From NCBI GenBank assembly GCA_038212445.1, contig JBBQUM010000007.1:124001-188000 (forward strand): a stretch of 64,000 bases of DNA, given 5' to 3'. Shown one piece after another: positions 54,346 to 62,422 of the stretch. A model generated the notes under the pieces. The model saw only the letters and a program-made list of their open reading frames with translations. It was not told the origin of the DNA and did no database searches. The position numbers and the translations under genes are program-made. Each line of letters starts with the position of its first letter. Within the stretch, counting starts at the first letter, position 1. Source of the stretch: TMP-7 sp038212445 (GTDB lineage Bacteria > Acidobacteriota > Terriglobia > Bryobacterales > Bryobacteraceae).

Positions 54346-55374
54346 ATGTCCCGCTACACCGCCATCCCCGGCCTGATCGACGTCCACACTCACCTCACCT
54401 ACGTCCACCAAAACCCAGTCACCCAGTCAGGCCGCAACGCCGCAGTAGTCTACCTCGCAGCAGCCAACGCCAAAAAAACTCTGGAAACCGGCGTCACAAC
54501 AGTACGCGACCTCGGCGCCCAGAACTATTCCGACATCGCCATGCGCGACCTCATCAACGAAGGGCTCATGACCGGCCCCCGCATGTTCGTCGCCGGCTAC
54601 GGCCTGCAGATCCAGCGCGGCGCAAACGCCACACCCAACAATGCAACCGGCACCGCGGAAGTAATGCGCGTAGTGCGACAGCAAGTCTTCGCCGGCGCCG
54701 ACTGCATCAAGATGTATGGTTCCACCGGCTCCGGCCAGGACGTCACCCAGCTCGAGACCTTCACCTTTGAAGAAATGAAAGCCGCAGTCGACTCCGCCCA
54801 CGCACTCGGCAAGCGCATCGCCATCCATAGCTATGGACCCACCGGTGCCCGCGACGCCGTCCGCGCCGGAACGGACTCGCTGGAGCACGCCACCGACATG
54901 GACGACGAAACTATAGCGAGCATGGTGCGAAGCAACACCTGGTACGTCCCGACCATCGATCACAATCGTTACTACGCCGACAACTACAAACTGCTCGGCT
55001 ACCCGGCCAAGGCAGTAGACGGCCTCAACCACTACATCGCCCGCAACCTGGCCACCGCAAGAAAGGCCTGGAAAGCAGGCGTAAGATTCGCGATGGGTTC
55101 CGACGCCGTCTACACAATGTTCGGCGAAAACACCCGCGAACTAGCCTGGTTCGTAAAGGCCGGCATGACCCCCGAAGACGCACTCAAGGCCGCCACAATA
55201 AACGGCGCCGAACTCCTCGGCCAGGAAAAGTCGTTAGGCGCCCTACGGCCCGGCTACCTGGCCGACATCGTCGCAGTTGAAGGCGACCCCCTAACCGACA
55301 TTCAGATAGTTATCGACAAAGTCCGATGGGTAATGAAAGCCGGAGAAGTAGTAGTCGACAAAACAAAGTATTGA
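54346..55374 (+). CDS. Metal-dependent amidohydrolase, 5'-truncated
   Basis: The 342 residues begin MSRYTAIPGLIDVHTHL, so the first metal motif HxH is only about 13 residues from the start. Normal family members have another 60-80 residues (signal peptide and beta-sandwich strands). The frame continues upstream without stop as VTHADKIESIGPCPANAID, clearly the missing family sequence, but no start codon is found there. The region 54221-54300 instead holds short repeats such as AGCACAAGCGCA. The metal Lys (CIKMYG), His (AIHSYG, SLEHATDM) and Asp (GSDAVY) remain. It may be a pseudogene or be translated from the internal ATG. Confidence 0.6.
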   Translation: MSRYTAIPGLIDVHTHLTYVHQNPVTQSGRNAAVVYLAAANAKKTLETGVTTVRDLGAQNYSDIAMRDLINEGLMTGPRMFVAGYGLQIQRGANATPNNATGTAEVMRVVRQQVFAGADCIKMYGSTGSGQDVTQLETFTFEEMKAAVDSAHALGKRIAIHSYGPTGARDAVRAGTDSLEHATDMDDETIASMVRSNTWYVPTIDHNRYYADNYKLLGYPAKAVDGLNHYIARNLATARKAWKAGVRFAMGSDAVYTMFGENTRELAWFVKAGMTPEDALKAATINGAELLGQEKSLGALRPGYLADIVAVEGDPLTDIQIVIDKVRWVMKAGEVVVDKTKY

Positions 55375-55652
55375 GTAGATGCAGCACTGGTAGCATGGAG
55401 CTCCCGCCCCGTGCAGAGCATGAATCAGCGAGTCATCAGGATGCACCGCGAGGAAATCACGCGCCACCGCCCTTGGCCGAGCACAAGAAGCATGAAAGTA
55501 AAGTAGTCGACAAAACAAAGTATTGAGTAGATGCAGCACTGGTAGCATGGGGCTCCCGCCCCGTGCAGAGCATGAATCAGCGAGTCACCAGGATGCACCG
55601 CGAGGAAATCACGCGCCACCGCCCTTGGCCGAGCACAAGAAGCATGAAAATA
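55351..55652. repeat. Tandem duplication (two 152-bp units) of the amidohydrolase 3' end
   Basis: Two copies begin GTAGTCGACAAAACAAAG at 55351 and 55503. The first copy contains the last codons and stop of the amidohydrolase gene (ending DKTKY). Each copy then has a palindrome-like segment GTAGCATGGRGCTCCCGCCC and ends at CACAAGAAGCATGAAA. The copies differ at only a few positions (A/G in GGAGCTC versus GGGGCTC, T/C in GTCAYCAGG). So the duplication is recent. Confidence 0.88.
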
Positions 55653-55982
55653 ATGCGGCCAAATAGCACGCTTGATGCGTCGCGCATCCGCTAAAGAGGA
55701 ATCACGATGCGCCCACCGATCTCAGCAGTAGACCAGCGTTCAGGCACAACGAGACCGTTCACCCCTAGATCGCAATCGTCACGGCGCCGTCCAAAGCCAG
55801 CGAAACGGAGCAAACCGCTTGGGGCCGAGCCTGGTAGACCTCCCCGCGCACGACAGATGGCAATCGTAGGGTGCTGGGATCGTGCCGAACAGCGCGTTAA
55901 TCACAAGTAACTCGGACAGTCCACCTGTACGTGGGAACTACACACCCGTTCGTCCGCGCGGGCCCACACTATACTCAGAACA
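55653..55982. other. Intergenic DNA without a supported gene
   Basis: This region lies between the duplication and the EndoIII-like gene. It contains a small palindrome GATGCG-TCG-CGCATC near 55673-55688 followed by an AGAGG site and an ATG (55707), which opens a 67-codon frame rich in Arg and Pro. I see no family resemblance and regard that frame as unsupported. Confidence 0.5.
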
Positions 55983-56681
55983 ATGATCGCCTCAACGGGC
56001 GAAATCCTCGAACGATTGGAAGCATTCCACGGTAAGCAGCACCCGTGTTGGCCCACTGACCCCTACCTGTTCCTGGTGTGGTGGCACTGTGGTTACCCCG
56101 CCAGCGATGGCGCGTGTGCGAAAGGTTGGCAGTCTCTGCAGCGGAGCGTCGGTGTCGATTTGCCACAGATCCTTGCAGCATCGTCTGCGGAATTGACCAA
56201 GGCGCTCACCCCGGGTGGCATGGTGCCCGAACTCCGCGCCAGACGACTCAAAGAGATCGCTGCCCGCGTTCGGGATGACTTCGGCGGCGACTTGCGCCGG
56301 GCACTCTTCGGACCCCTTCCGCAGGTTCGGAAAGCGCTCAAGAAGTTTCCCAATATCGCCGATCCCGGCGCCGACCGCATATTACTGTTCAGCGGCGTGG
56401 CGCCCACCCCTGCCGTTCCGTCCAATTGCCCGCATGTGTTGGTCCGGATCCAGCGCGGACTGGAGCGGGAGAATTACGCGGTCAACTATCAACAAGCTCA
56501 ACAGGCAATAGCAAACGAAGTCGCCGAGAACGTCGATGCTCGGATGCGCGCCTATCTGCTTTTGAAACGGCATGGCCAGGAACTTTGTAAACGCGCCAAA
56601 CCAAAATGCCTGGACTGTCCGGTTCACTCGATCTGCGCCTACCACGGGGGCCATCATCGCGGGCGGGCGAGTCAGAGTTGA
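55983..56681 (+). CDS. Endonuclease III-like HhH-GPD protein lacking the catalytic Lys/Asp
   Basis: The 232 residues have the helical fold of EndoIII/MutY proteins with helix-hairpin-helix near KFPNIADPGADRILLF (122-136) and a 4Fe-4S motif C202-x6-C209-x2-C212-x5-C218. In Nth the hairpin carries GVGRKTA with the catalytic Lys; here the matching part is PGADR. The catalytic Asp region (VDTH) is replaced by PSNCPH. Both catalytic residues are therefore lost, suggesting DNA binding without lyase activity or a divergent enzyme. It is followed by a UDG-like gene, disrupted. Confidence 0.7.
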   Translation: MIASTGEILERLEAFHGKQHPCWPTDPYLFLVWWHCGYPASDGACAKGWQSLQRSVGVDLPQILAASSAELTKALTPGGMVPELRARRLKEIAARVRDDFGGDLRRALFGPLPQVRKALKKFPNIADPGADRILLFSGVAPTPAVPSNCPHVLVRIQRGLERENYAVNYQQAQQAIANEVAENVDARMRAYLLLKRHGQELCKRAKPKCLDCPVHSICAYHGGHHRGRASQS

Positions 56682-56882
56682 CGCAATTCAAAACTCTACT
56701 GTCGTTCCCGAAATTTGATAAGTTGGCCCGCTGCTGTCGGGTGTCCTTTCGAGGGCAATACCGGGGACCGTATTTCCACCACCATGCAAACGCGGCAGCG
56801 CCAAAGCAACCGGATCCACGGCCATTGGATGCTGCTCCTACCATCTTGATCGCGGGAGACATCGACCTTCCCCGGTGAAATA

Positions 56883-57816
56883 ATGTGGATCGTGGCCGAA
56901 CAAACCTTCCTCTTTACGTCCGATCAATTGACGTCACACCGAAGAATAGCGGCGTTAGAGGCGTATTTCGCGGCTGATGTATTGCGGGATGGCGAGTTCA
57001 TTTGCGGTTCTCAAGTCGAATGCAAAACCAGTCACGACGGTCCGTTTTATGGCGGTCAACTCCATCACATCGGCCTGCACTATGACCTCAGCCGCGGAGA
57101 GAGGCCGTTCCGGGTCGTTATCGTCGGTCAAGAATACGGACACGCGGACGCTCCCGTCTCCCTCGAAACGGCACCACCTGGTCGCGGCAGGCAGCGGTTT
57201 GTCATCAAGGTTCGCGAGAACACCTGGGTTTCCCACGAGAAATCCCCATATGAAGGGCTGCACAAATGCACTGAGGCTCATATTTGGTGGTGATTTCGGC
57301 TCAGACCGTGAAGGGGAATTTGTCGAGATCAACGGCGCTGCCGTTCACCTGTTCGAGTGCTTCGCGCTGGTAAACTTCCTGCTCTGTTCCGCAGTGTCCG
57401 AGGATGCCGGTCGGATCGCCGAGATGCGCCGGCCCGGCGGCAAACCGGGCAGATCGTCACCCACAATGCGGCGCAATTGCGCCCGCCACTTCACGGAGGC
57501 GCTGCAATTCTTGATCCCACTCATCATTGCTCAAGGCATGGGAGTAGGGCAATGGATGCGACAAGCCTTCGCTCTGCCGGTCCACGCGCCTCCCACATGT
57601 GTAGAGCTGATGAAAATAAGAGCTAGGGATACTGTGCTCGTTTCACTTACCCACCCGTCAGCACGACAGCCGTACAACTGGGGCCAAAGTGACCGCACCC
57701 CGTATCTGCTCGAGACGGTTGCGCCGGCGATCCGAACCGGACTCGCACTCTCGTTTGAACAGCAGGCTCCGGGACTCATCGACATAGGTCCCGGCGACTC
57801 CACCGGCGGCCTGTAG
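56883..57816 (+). pseudogene. Uracil-DNA-glycosylase-like gene with a frameshift
   Basis: The first frame gives MWIVAEQTF...VVIVGQEYGHADAPVSLET. At about 57165 the reading must shift by one to continue as RHHLVAAGSG, HMKGCTNALRLIFGG, FECFALVNFLLC and finally VSLTHPSARQPYNWG. GQEYGH resembles the GQDPYH motif A and HPSAR the HPSP motif B of UDG-fold enzymes, and the total length is about 310 residues. No frame is open over the whole, so the gene is broken or carries a sequencing error. It may form a repair or defence pair with the upstream EndoIII-like gene. The family call is motif-based. Confidence 0.45.
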
Positions 57817-57908
57817 TAAGCCCTTTTTGTCCTAGCCGCCCCACCCGGCTACGCCCGAGTCCGTCATTGCATTGCGACGGCGCAAATCGAATGATCGGGA
57901 CCGCCGCG
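57817..57908. other. Intergenic DNA before the nested inverted repeat
   Basis: The DNA between the UDG-like pseudogene and the palindrome shows no gene. It is part of a 447-base gap (57817-58263) that I could not assign; the remainder, 57993-58263, holds only a T-run after GGGGCCCC (57991-57998) that might terminate transcription, and no plausible ORF. Confidence 0.4.
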
Positions 57909-57992
57909 CCGTGCCCCGTGCCTCAATGACGGATGTGGCCGCTGTTCCACATCCAGAGCGTGGCCCCCAGCAGCCAGTAGCACGGGGCACGG
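57909..57992. repeat. Nested inverted repeat (possible REP-like element)
   Basis: Outer arms CCGTGCCCCGTGC (57909-57921) and GCACGGGGCACGG (57980-57992) pair perfectly over 13 bases. Between them lies a second perfect stem GGATGTGG (57931-57938) / CCACATCC (57947-57954). The outer right arm begins GTAGCACGGGG, like the palindromes at 45.1 and 55.4 kb. GGGGCCCC follows at 57991-57998, then TTTTA. Confidence 0.75.
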
Positions 57993-58263
57993 GGCCCCTT
58001 TTACCCTACACCCAGCCAAAAAATATTTTCACGACGTTTGGAGTGGGCACTGCGATGGCGAAGACGGATGCGGTTCGGCGTGAGAGCTGAGAGCGAAGAA
58101 ACCCGCGTACCCCGCGCCGCGGTCTCGCTACAAACTTGCCGCGCCAGAGGTTGCTGCCAATCCCAAGCACACAGACGTCGAGGTCGGATTCCTAAAAAAT
58201 TCTTCACGCCCGGAGCCAGCCTCCAGGAGAGCGTGACCAGCCGGAGTCCTGACAGTCCTCTGT

Positions 58264-59811
58264 CTATCCCTCTCTTTGGAAAATACTCTTATACGCTCCT
58301 TCCAACGCCAGCACCTCCTTATCGGTCAGCTTCACAAACTCCAGTTCGCGCGAGCGCTTTGAAAGGCCGCCGTTGTTCTGGTGCAGGAACCGGAACAACA
58401 GGTCGATGGTGCGTTCCGGCATGTCGGCGATGGTCTCAACCATCGTCCGGAAGCGATCATAGCGAGCGAGGAATTCGATTTCTCGCGGCAGGTCTTCCTC
58501 TATGGTCTTGCGCACGCACTCATAGAGGAATTCCGCCTGACGCGTGGCGTCGAAGAAGCGGTAAAAGTCCGCGGTGTCACTCTTGATCTCTACGTTTCCA
58601 TCAGCTGTCGGCGTCCAATCAATGACCAGCAGCAGGCGCTTCGAGTAATCTTCCAACACAGCCCGGTAGGTTTCAATCTGCTCCAGAATGGCGGATGAAA
58701 CCGGAAACACGACGCCCGCAGGCTGGAAGCCCCGTCCGGCGAGGACGTGATGAATCAAATACCGGTGAAGCCGGCCATTGCCGTCGACGAACGGATGGGC
58801 GTAGACAAAACCAAATGCGAGGATCGCCGCGGCAATCACAGCGTCGATGCTACCGGCCGCCCCACCGTCAAACGCCATCATCCCCTTGATCAGCGAACCA
58901 AGATCTTCAGCGCGCGCGCTGATATGGTCTGGTAAAGGCAGGCGATTCTCCCGGTCGTGCTCGCCAACAAAGCCGCCCTCTTCGCGTAACCCAAGCTTCA
59001 CAAATCGCGCGTCACCAATCACGATCGCCTGCAAGCGCAGCAACTCGTCCAACGAGAGCGGATGCCGGCCCGCTTCACCGATGGCCCGTCCCCAGCGCTG
59101 GATGCGATCGTGCGCCGGACGTTCGCCTTCGATCGCGTAGCTTGATTTTGAATCCTTCAGCAGCAGGAACGCCGCCGTGCGCGCAAGCAAATCACGCGGG
59201 ACCGCCGCAACGGCTGCCCGCGCCCGGCTTGCCAGGTCCATCTGTATGAAGTCATCGAGCCTGCTGGTGCGAAAGACCATCGGGCAGAATTCCGGCGTGC
59301 CCGGAAGGTTGTTCCACAGCCGATGCCGCGGCGATGTCTCGCCCTTTATCGCGAATTGCTGCTCGGTATCTACCACCTGCGTGTACGCGCCCCTCTCGGC
59401 GTCGGGCAGATTCAGAAGCTCTCCCAGCAGCCACTCGTATAAAAACCACAAGCGCCTTGCATAGGCTCCGGTCGGGGTTCCCCTCACCATCGCCTCGATG
59501 GATGGACCTCCGAGCACCAGGAACAGCCGCTTCAGGACAGCCAAATCGAGCCCTTCGTATTTCAGGGCGAATGTTAAATGGCCTCCGAGTGTGGGCGGCG
59601 GTGCGTGACGGGGCGTCAGTAGCCGCCAGCTACCTTCTTCACGAATGCGGTGATGCTCGCCGGTCGCCGATAGCACCCGCGGAAGCGGAACCACCAGCCC
59701 GTAAGCATCTATCAGTGCGGCGTACCCGGCAGGAGTTCCCCGCTCCGGCAGAGTCCGTTCGTGAAAAAGGGTCACGGGACCTGAAAATTCGACCTGCCGC
59801 CTGCCAGCCAC
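58264..59811 (-). CDS. Fic-family AMPylating protein with N-terminal inhibitory motif
   Basis: The 515-residue protein starts at GTG with GGGGAGGGGGG upstream. The Fic core motif HPFVDGNGRLHR occupies residues 339-350. An inhibitory helix SSYAIEGE (223-230) fits the S/T-x-x-x-E-G/N motif of class II Fic proteins, in which the Glu blocks ATP binding. A long N-terminal extension (1-200) precedes it, and a C-terminal winged-helix-like part follows. Such enzymes transfer AMP or related groups to proteins; the target is unknown. No separate antitoxin gene is adjacent. Confidence 0.88.
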   Translation of the reverse strand: MAGRRQVEFSGPVTLFHERTLPERGTPAGYAALIDAYGLVVPLPRVLSATGEHHRIREEGSWRLLTPRHAPPPTLGGHLTFALKYEGLDLAVLKRLFLVLGGPSIEAMVRGTPTGAYARRLWFLYEWLLGELLNLPDAERGAYTQVVDTEQQFAIKGETSPRHRLWNNLPGTPEFCPMVFRTSRLDDFIQMDLASRARAAVAAVPRDLLARTAAFLLLKDSKSSYAIEGERPAHDRIQRWGRAIGEAGRHPLSLDELLRLQAIVIGDARFVKLGLREEGGFVGEHDRENRLPLPDHISARAEDLGSLIKGMMAFDGGAAGSIDAVIAAAILAFGFVYAHPFVDGNGRLHRYLIHHVLAGRGFQPAGVVFPVSSAILEQIETYRAVLEDYSKRLLLVIDWTPTADGNVEIKSDTADFYRFFDATRQAEFLYECVRKTIEEDLPREIEFLARYDRFRTMVETIADMPERTIDLLFRFLHQNNGGLSKRSRELEFVKLTDKEVLALEGAYKSIFQREG

Positions 59812-60084
59812 GAAAAATCCCCCCTCCCCGTGAATATCTGTTTCAGAAGGATATTAACGTGAAAACTGCTACCTGTCCATGAAAACTTATTCTAAATCGC
59901 CGATCATTGCGAAAAACGCATCCTCGGAGATCAAGGCGATATACCTCGTTCGTGCCCAGTGCCCGGCTAGAACGCCCCCACCCACTCCCCCAAAAAACAA
60001 AAACCCGTCCCAAGAGCCGCCAACCGCGCACTCTCAAAACGGGTCCATCCTGGCCAGGGCCACCCCGGCTGAAATCTGCTAGCG
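59812..60084. other. Intergenic DNA upstream of the Fic gene
   Basis: The region is C-rich with runs such as CCCCCACCCACTCCCCC. A 67-codon plus-strand frame (59879-60082) consists mostly of Pro, Ser and Thr and is unsupported. No promoter with clear -35 and -10 elements was found. Confidence 0.4.
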
Positions 60085-60231
60085 TTACTCGTCCACTACC
60101 TCCGTTGTCTCCACAATTCGCCGCTCAATATATCGCCGGACCCGGTCCTTGCGTTCCTGATGATGCGAACTCTGCTCACTCAAACGAATCTGTTCCTGCG
60201 CCTCTTCGGGCGTGTCTTGCAATTTGTACAT
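60085..60231 (-). CDS. Possible 48-residue charged helical protein
   Basis: A minus-strand frame from ATG 60231 encodes 48 residues, starting MYKLQDTPEEAQEQIRL and ending VETTEVVDE. The composition is Glu/Arg/Gln-rich without Pro or Gly in the middle, fitting one long helix. AGAGGGA directly precedes the ATG at an unusually short spacing. It lies divergent to the terminase-associated cassette and may belong to it. I know no family. Confidence 0.4.
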   Translation of the reverse strand: MYKLQDTPEEAQEQIRLSEQSSHHQERKDRVRRYIERRIVETTEVVDE

Positions 60232-60435
60232 TCCCTCTGATTGTAACAAACCGAATCACCATCCGCCACACGCCCCCCCACCCGCCGCTCCAGCACCCCC
60301 CATTTCAGAGCCACCAAATCCGCGAGTCCTAAACGGCCCAACTATATTTTTCCCCAACGCCCTCAACCACCTCCAGCCAAAATCCCTACCCCAAACCCCC
60401 TCCAAATCTTGCCTTCAGCCCCACAGTGAAGGCGT
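60232..60435. other. C-rich intergenic DNA before the terminase-like cassette
   Basis: Low-complexity sequence with repeated CCCC, CACC and CCAA blocks. No ORF or hairpin with convincing properties. It probably carries the divergent promoters of the 48-residue ORF and the cassette, but none could be recognised. Confidence 0.4.
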
Positions 60436-61032
60436 ATGAATATCCCTCGACACATCACCGCCTCAAAGCGCAACGGCCGCCTGTCACGCGGACCCGCTAC
60501 ATCCGAAGGCCGCCAGGCCTCCGCCCGCAATAGCCTCCGCCACGGCCTCCTCGCCCAAACCATCGTCCTCGACGACGAGTCCCAACCCTTCTTCGATGAA
60601 CTCCTCCATGAGTTCACCCTCGAACATCAACCCTCCACCCCCTCCGCCTGCGCCCTCGTCCAGAAACTCACCACCGCCTACTGGCGCCAAATGCGCTCCT
60701 GGAGTATCGAAAAGTCCATCGTCGACGAGGAAATGGCCCTCCACGACTCCGACTGTCCCCCCGCCGTCCGCGCCGCCCGCGCCTTCCGCGGACTCGCCGA
60801 TCAGTCCCGCGTCCTCGACCTCATCCACCGCTACGAAACCTCCTTCGACCGCCAGTTCAACCGCGCCCTCGATCAACTCGTCTCCCTCCCTTCCAATAAC
60901 CACGACGCCGTCCACCCGTTCGTGCCCGTAACCCCCGCCGCCGGAACGTGGAAGCAGTTTTTTCCAAACGAACCTGTTCCCACAAATGAACACCCCGAAA
61001 ACCCGTCAGTCGAGATCGATCCCACTATCTAG
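60436..61032 (+). CDS. Terminase-cassette protein of unknown function
   Basis: The 198-residue protein has the N-terminal pattern ASKRNGRLSRGPATSEGRQ followed by ARNSLRHGLLA, then mostly charged helices (FFDELLHEFTLEHQP, YWRQMRSWSIEKSIVDEE). From memory, this N-terminal motif recurs in Acidobacteriota and Planctomycetes, often beside terminase-like genes. It could be a small-terminase-like DNA-binding protein; the region RNGRLSRGP is strongly basic. The next gene follows after 25 bases on the same strand. Confidence 0.6.
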   Translation: MNIPRHITASKRNGRLSRGPATSEGRQASARNSLRHGLLAQTIVLDDESQPFFDELLHEFTLEHQPSTPSACALVQKLTTAYWRQMRSWSIEKSIVDEEMALHDSDCPPAVRAARAFRGLADQSRVLDLIHRYETSFDRQFNRALDQLVSLPSNNHDAVHPFVPVTPAAGTWKQFFPNEPVPTNEHPENPSVEIDPTI

Positions 61033-61057
61033 GCGGTGAGGAGGAGCAGAAAATCCG

Positions 61058-61831
61058 ATGGGAACGTTCTTGGAAGTTTCGACGCGGAAACAGAGACGCC
61101 GGCAACCGCTCGCCGCGGACCCGGTTGCGTTTGCACAGGAGAGGTTCGGCTTCACCCCCGATGAGCTCCAGTCGGAGGTGCTGCGATCGACGGCGCCACG
61201 CGGAATTTTGAACTGCTCCAGACAGTCGGGTAAATCCACCGTCGCGGCCCTGAAGGCCGTCCACCGCGCCTGGACCGTGCCCAATAGTCTCGTCGTCGTA
61301 GCGAGTCCCGGCGAGAGGCAGTCCGGCGAATTTCTCCGAAAAGCCCGGGGATTTGTGAAAAAGTTGGGCGCCCGGGCGACAGGCGATGGGGACAATAAGA
61401 TCAGCATTGAACTGCCGAATGGCTCGCGCCTCATCGGACTGCCCGGCACCGAGGAAACCGTCCGCGGATTCTCGGCAGTGTCCATGATGATCATCGACGA
61501 AGCGGCACGCGTGGAGGACGACCTGTATAAATCCCTCCGGCCAATGCTCGCCGTCAGCGGCGGAGACCTCTGGCTACTCAGCACTCCTTTTGGACGGCAG
61601 GGATTCTTCTACGAGACCTGGGAGCACGGCGGCACGGACTGGTTCCGCATGTCAATGACCGCCGCGGAGTGTCCGCGAATCCTTCCGGCCTTTCTCGAAG
61701 ATGAGCGCCGCGTGCTCGGGAATCTGTGGTTCCGGCAGGAATACCTGTGCGAGTTCGTTGACAACGGATGGTCCGTTTTCGGCCGGGAGTTGGTGGAAGC
61801 GGCACTAGAAGACTCGCCGCAGCTGTTTTAG
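61058..61831 (+). CDS. Phage terminase large subunit, ATPase half
   Basis: The 257-residue protein carries the ATPase domain of a large terminase: Walker A-like CSRQSGKST (about residue 52), the Walker B DEAARVEDD (MMIIDEAAR) and coupling motif LSTPFGRQGFFYE. Terminases package DNA into phage heads. Here the protein stops before the nuclease domain, which is encoded by the next gene nine bases later. A GGAGGAG site precedes the ATG. It is a domesticated or degenerating prophage piece, or an unusual split enzyme. Confidence 0.8.
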   Translation: MGTFLEVSTRKQRRRQPLAADPVAFAQERFGFTPDELQSEVLRSTAPRGILNCSRQSGKSTVAALKAVHRAWTVPNSLVVVASPGERQSGEFLRKARGFVKKLGARATGDGDNKISIELPNGSRLIGLPGTEETVRGFSAVSMMIIDEAARVEDDLYKSLRPMLAVSGGDLWLLSTPFGRQGFFYETWEHGGTDWFRMSMTAAECPRILPAFLEDERRVLGNLWFRQEYLCEFVDNGWSVFGRELVEAALEDSPQLF

Positions 61832-61840
61832 GAGGTTGTC

Positions 61841-62422
61841 ATGTTCTATGTCGGAGTGGATTTAGGAAAGAAGGTCGACTTCACCGCGATTGCCATCGTC
61901 GAACGCGAGGAAAGCGCATTGCGCTGGATGGCGCCCGCGTTCCCCGGCCTGCGAGTGCGGCACCTCGAGCGGCTGGCGCTGGGGACGCCGTACACCGCAG
62001 TGGTGGAGCGGATCCGCGAATTGACCGCGCATCCCGCGCTCGCCGGACAGTGCCGGCTAGTAGTCGACGCGACGGGCGTAGGCAACCCAGTCGTCGACAT
62101 GCTCCGTCACGCTGGCCTACCGTGCGGTGTGACAGCAGTGACCATCACCGGCGGCGAGAAAGCGAACGGACGGGGCGAGTGGTGGCACGTGCCAAAGCAG
62201 GATTTGCTAAGCGGCGTCCATCTACTATTGGAACGCGAGGAATTGAAGATCTCCCGCCGAATGCCGGATTCAGGGTCACTAGTGCGCGAGTTGGTAAGCA
62301 TGCAAGCGTCAAATGGAAGGTCAGGCGAGCACGACGATTTAGTGATGGCAGTAGCACTAGCCTGCTGGCAAGCCGGGCGTGGCTCAGTGGGCCCCGCAGG
62401 TCGCAGATTACCAGGAATTTAG
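61841..62422 (+). CDS. Phage terminase large subunit, RNase-H-fold nuclease half
   Basis: The 193-residue protein has the RNase-H-like nuclease pattern: first acidic strand YVGVDLGKKVDFTAIAIVE, second VVDATGVGNPVVD and C-terminal HDDLVMAVALACW. This matches the C-terminal domain of large terminases. An AGGAGG ribosome site lies right before the ATG, so the two halves are translated as separate proteins. The C-terminal residues (GSVGPAGRRLPGI) run into repeat DNA and may have been altered. Confidence 0.78.
   Translation: MFYVGVDLGKKVDFTAIAIVEREESALRWMAPAFPGLRVRHLERLALGTPYTAVVERIRELTAHPALAGQCRLVVDATGVGNPVVDMLRHAGLPCGVTAVTITGGEKANGRGEWWHVPKQDLLSGVHLLLEREELKISRRMPDSGSLVRELVSMQASNGRSGEHDDLVMAVALACWQAGRGSVGPAGRRLPGI

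Noticed and set aside
55707..55910. 67-codon plus-strand ORF with an AGAGG site in front
   Set aside because: Composition is Arg/Pro/Ser-rich like out-of-frame high-GC DNA and no family resemblance is visible.
56606..56878. 90-codon ORF overlapping the end of the EndoIII-like gene
   Set aside because: It is out of frame with the Fe-S region and has no recognisable features.
59879..60082. 67-codon plus-strand ORF upstream of the Fic gene
   Set aside because: Mostly Pro, Thr and Ser from C-rich low-complexity DNA, with no ribosome site.
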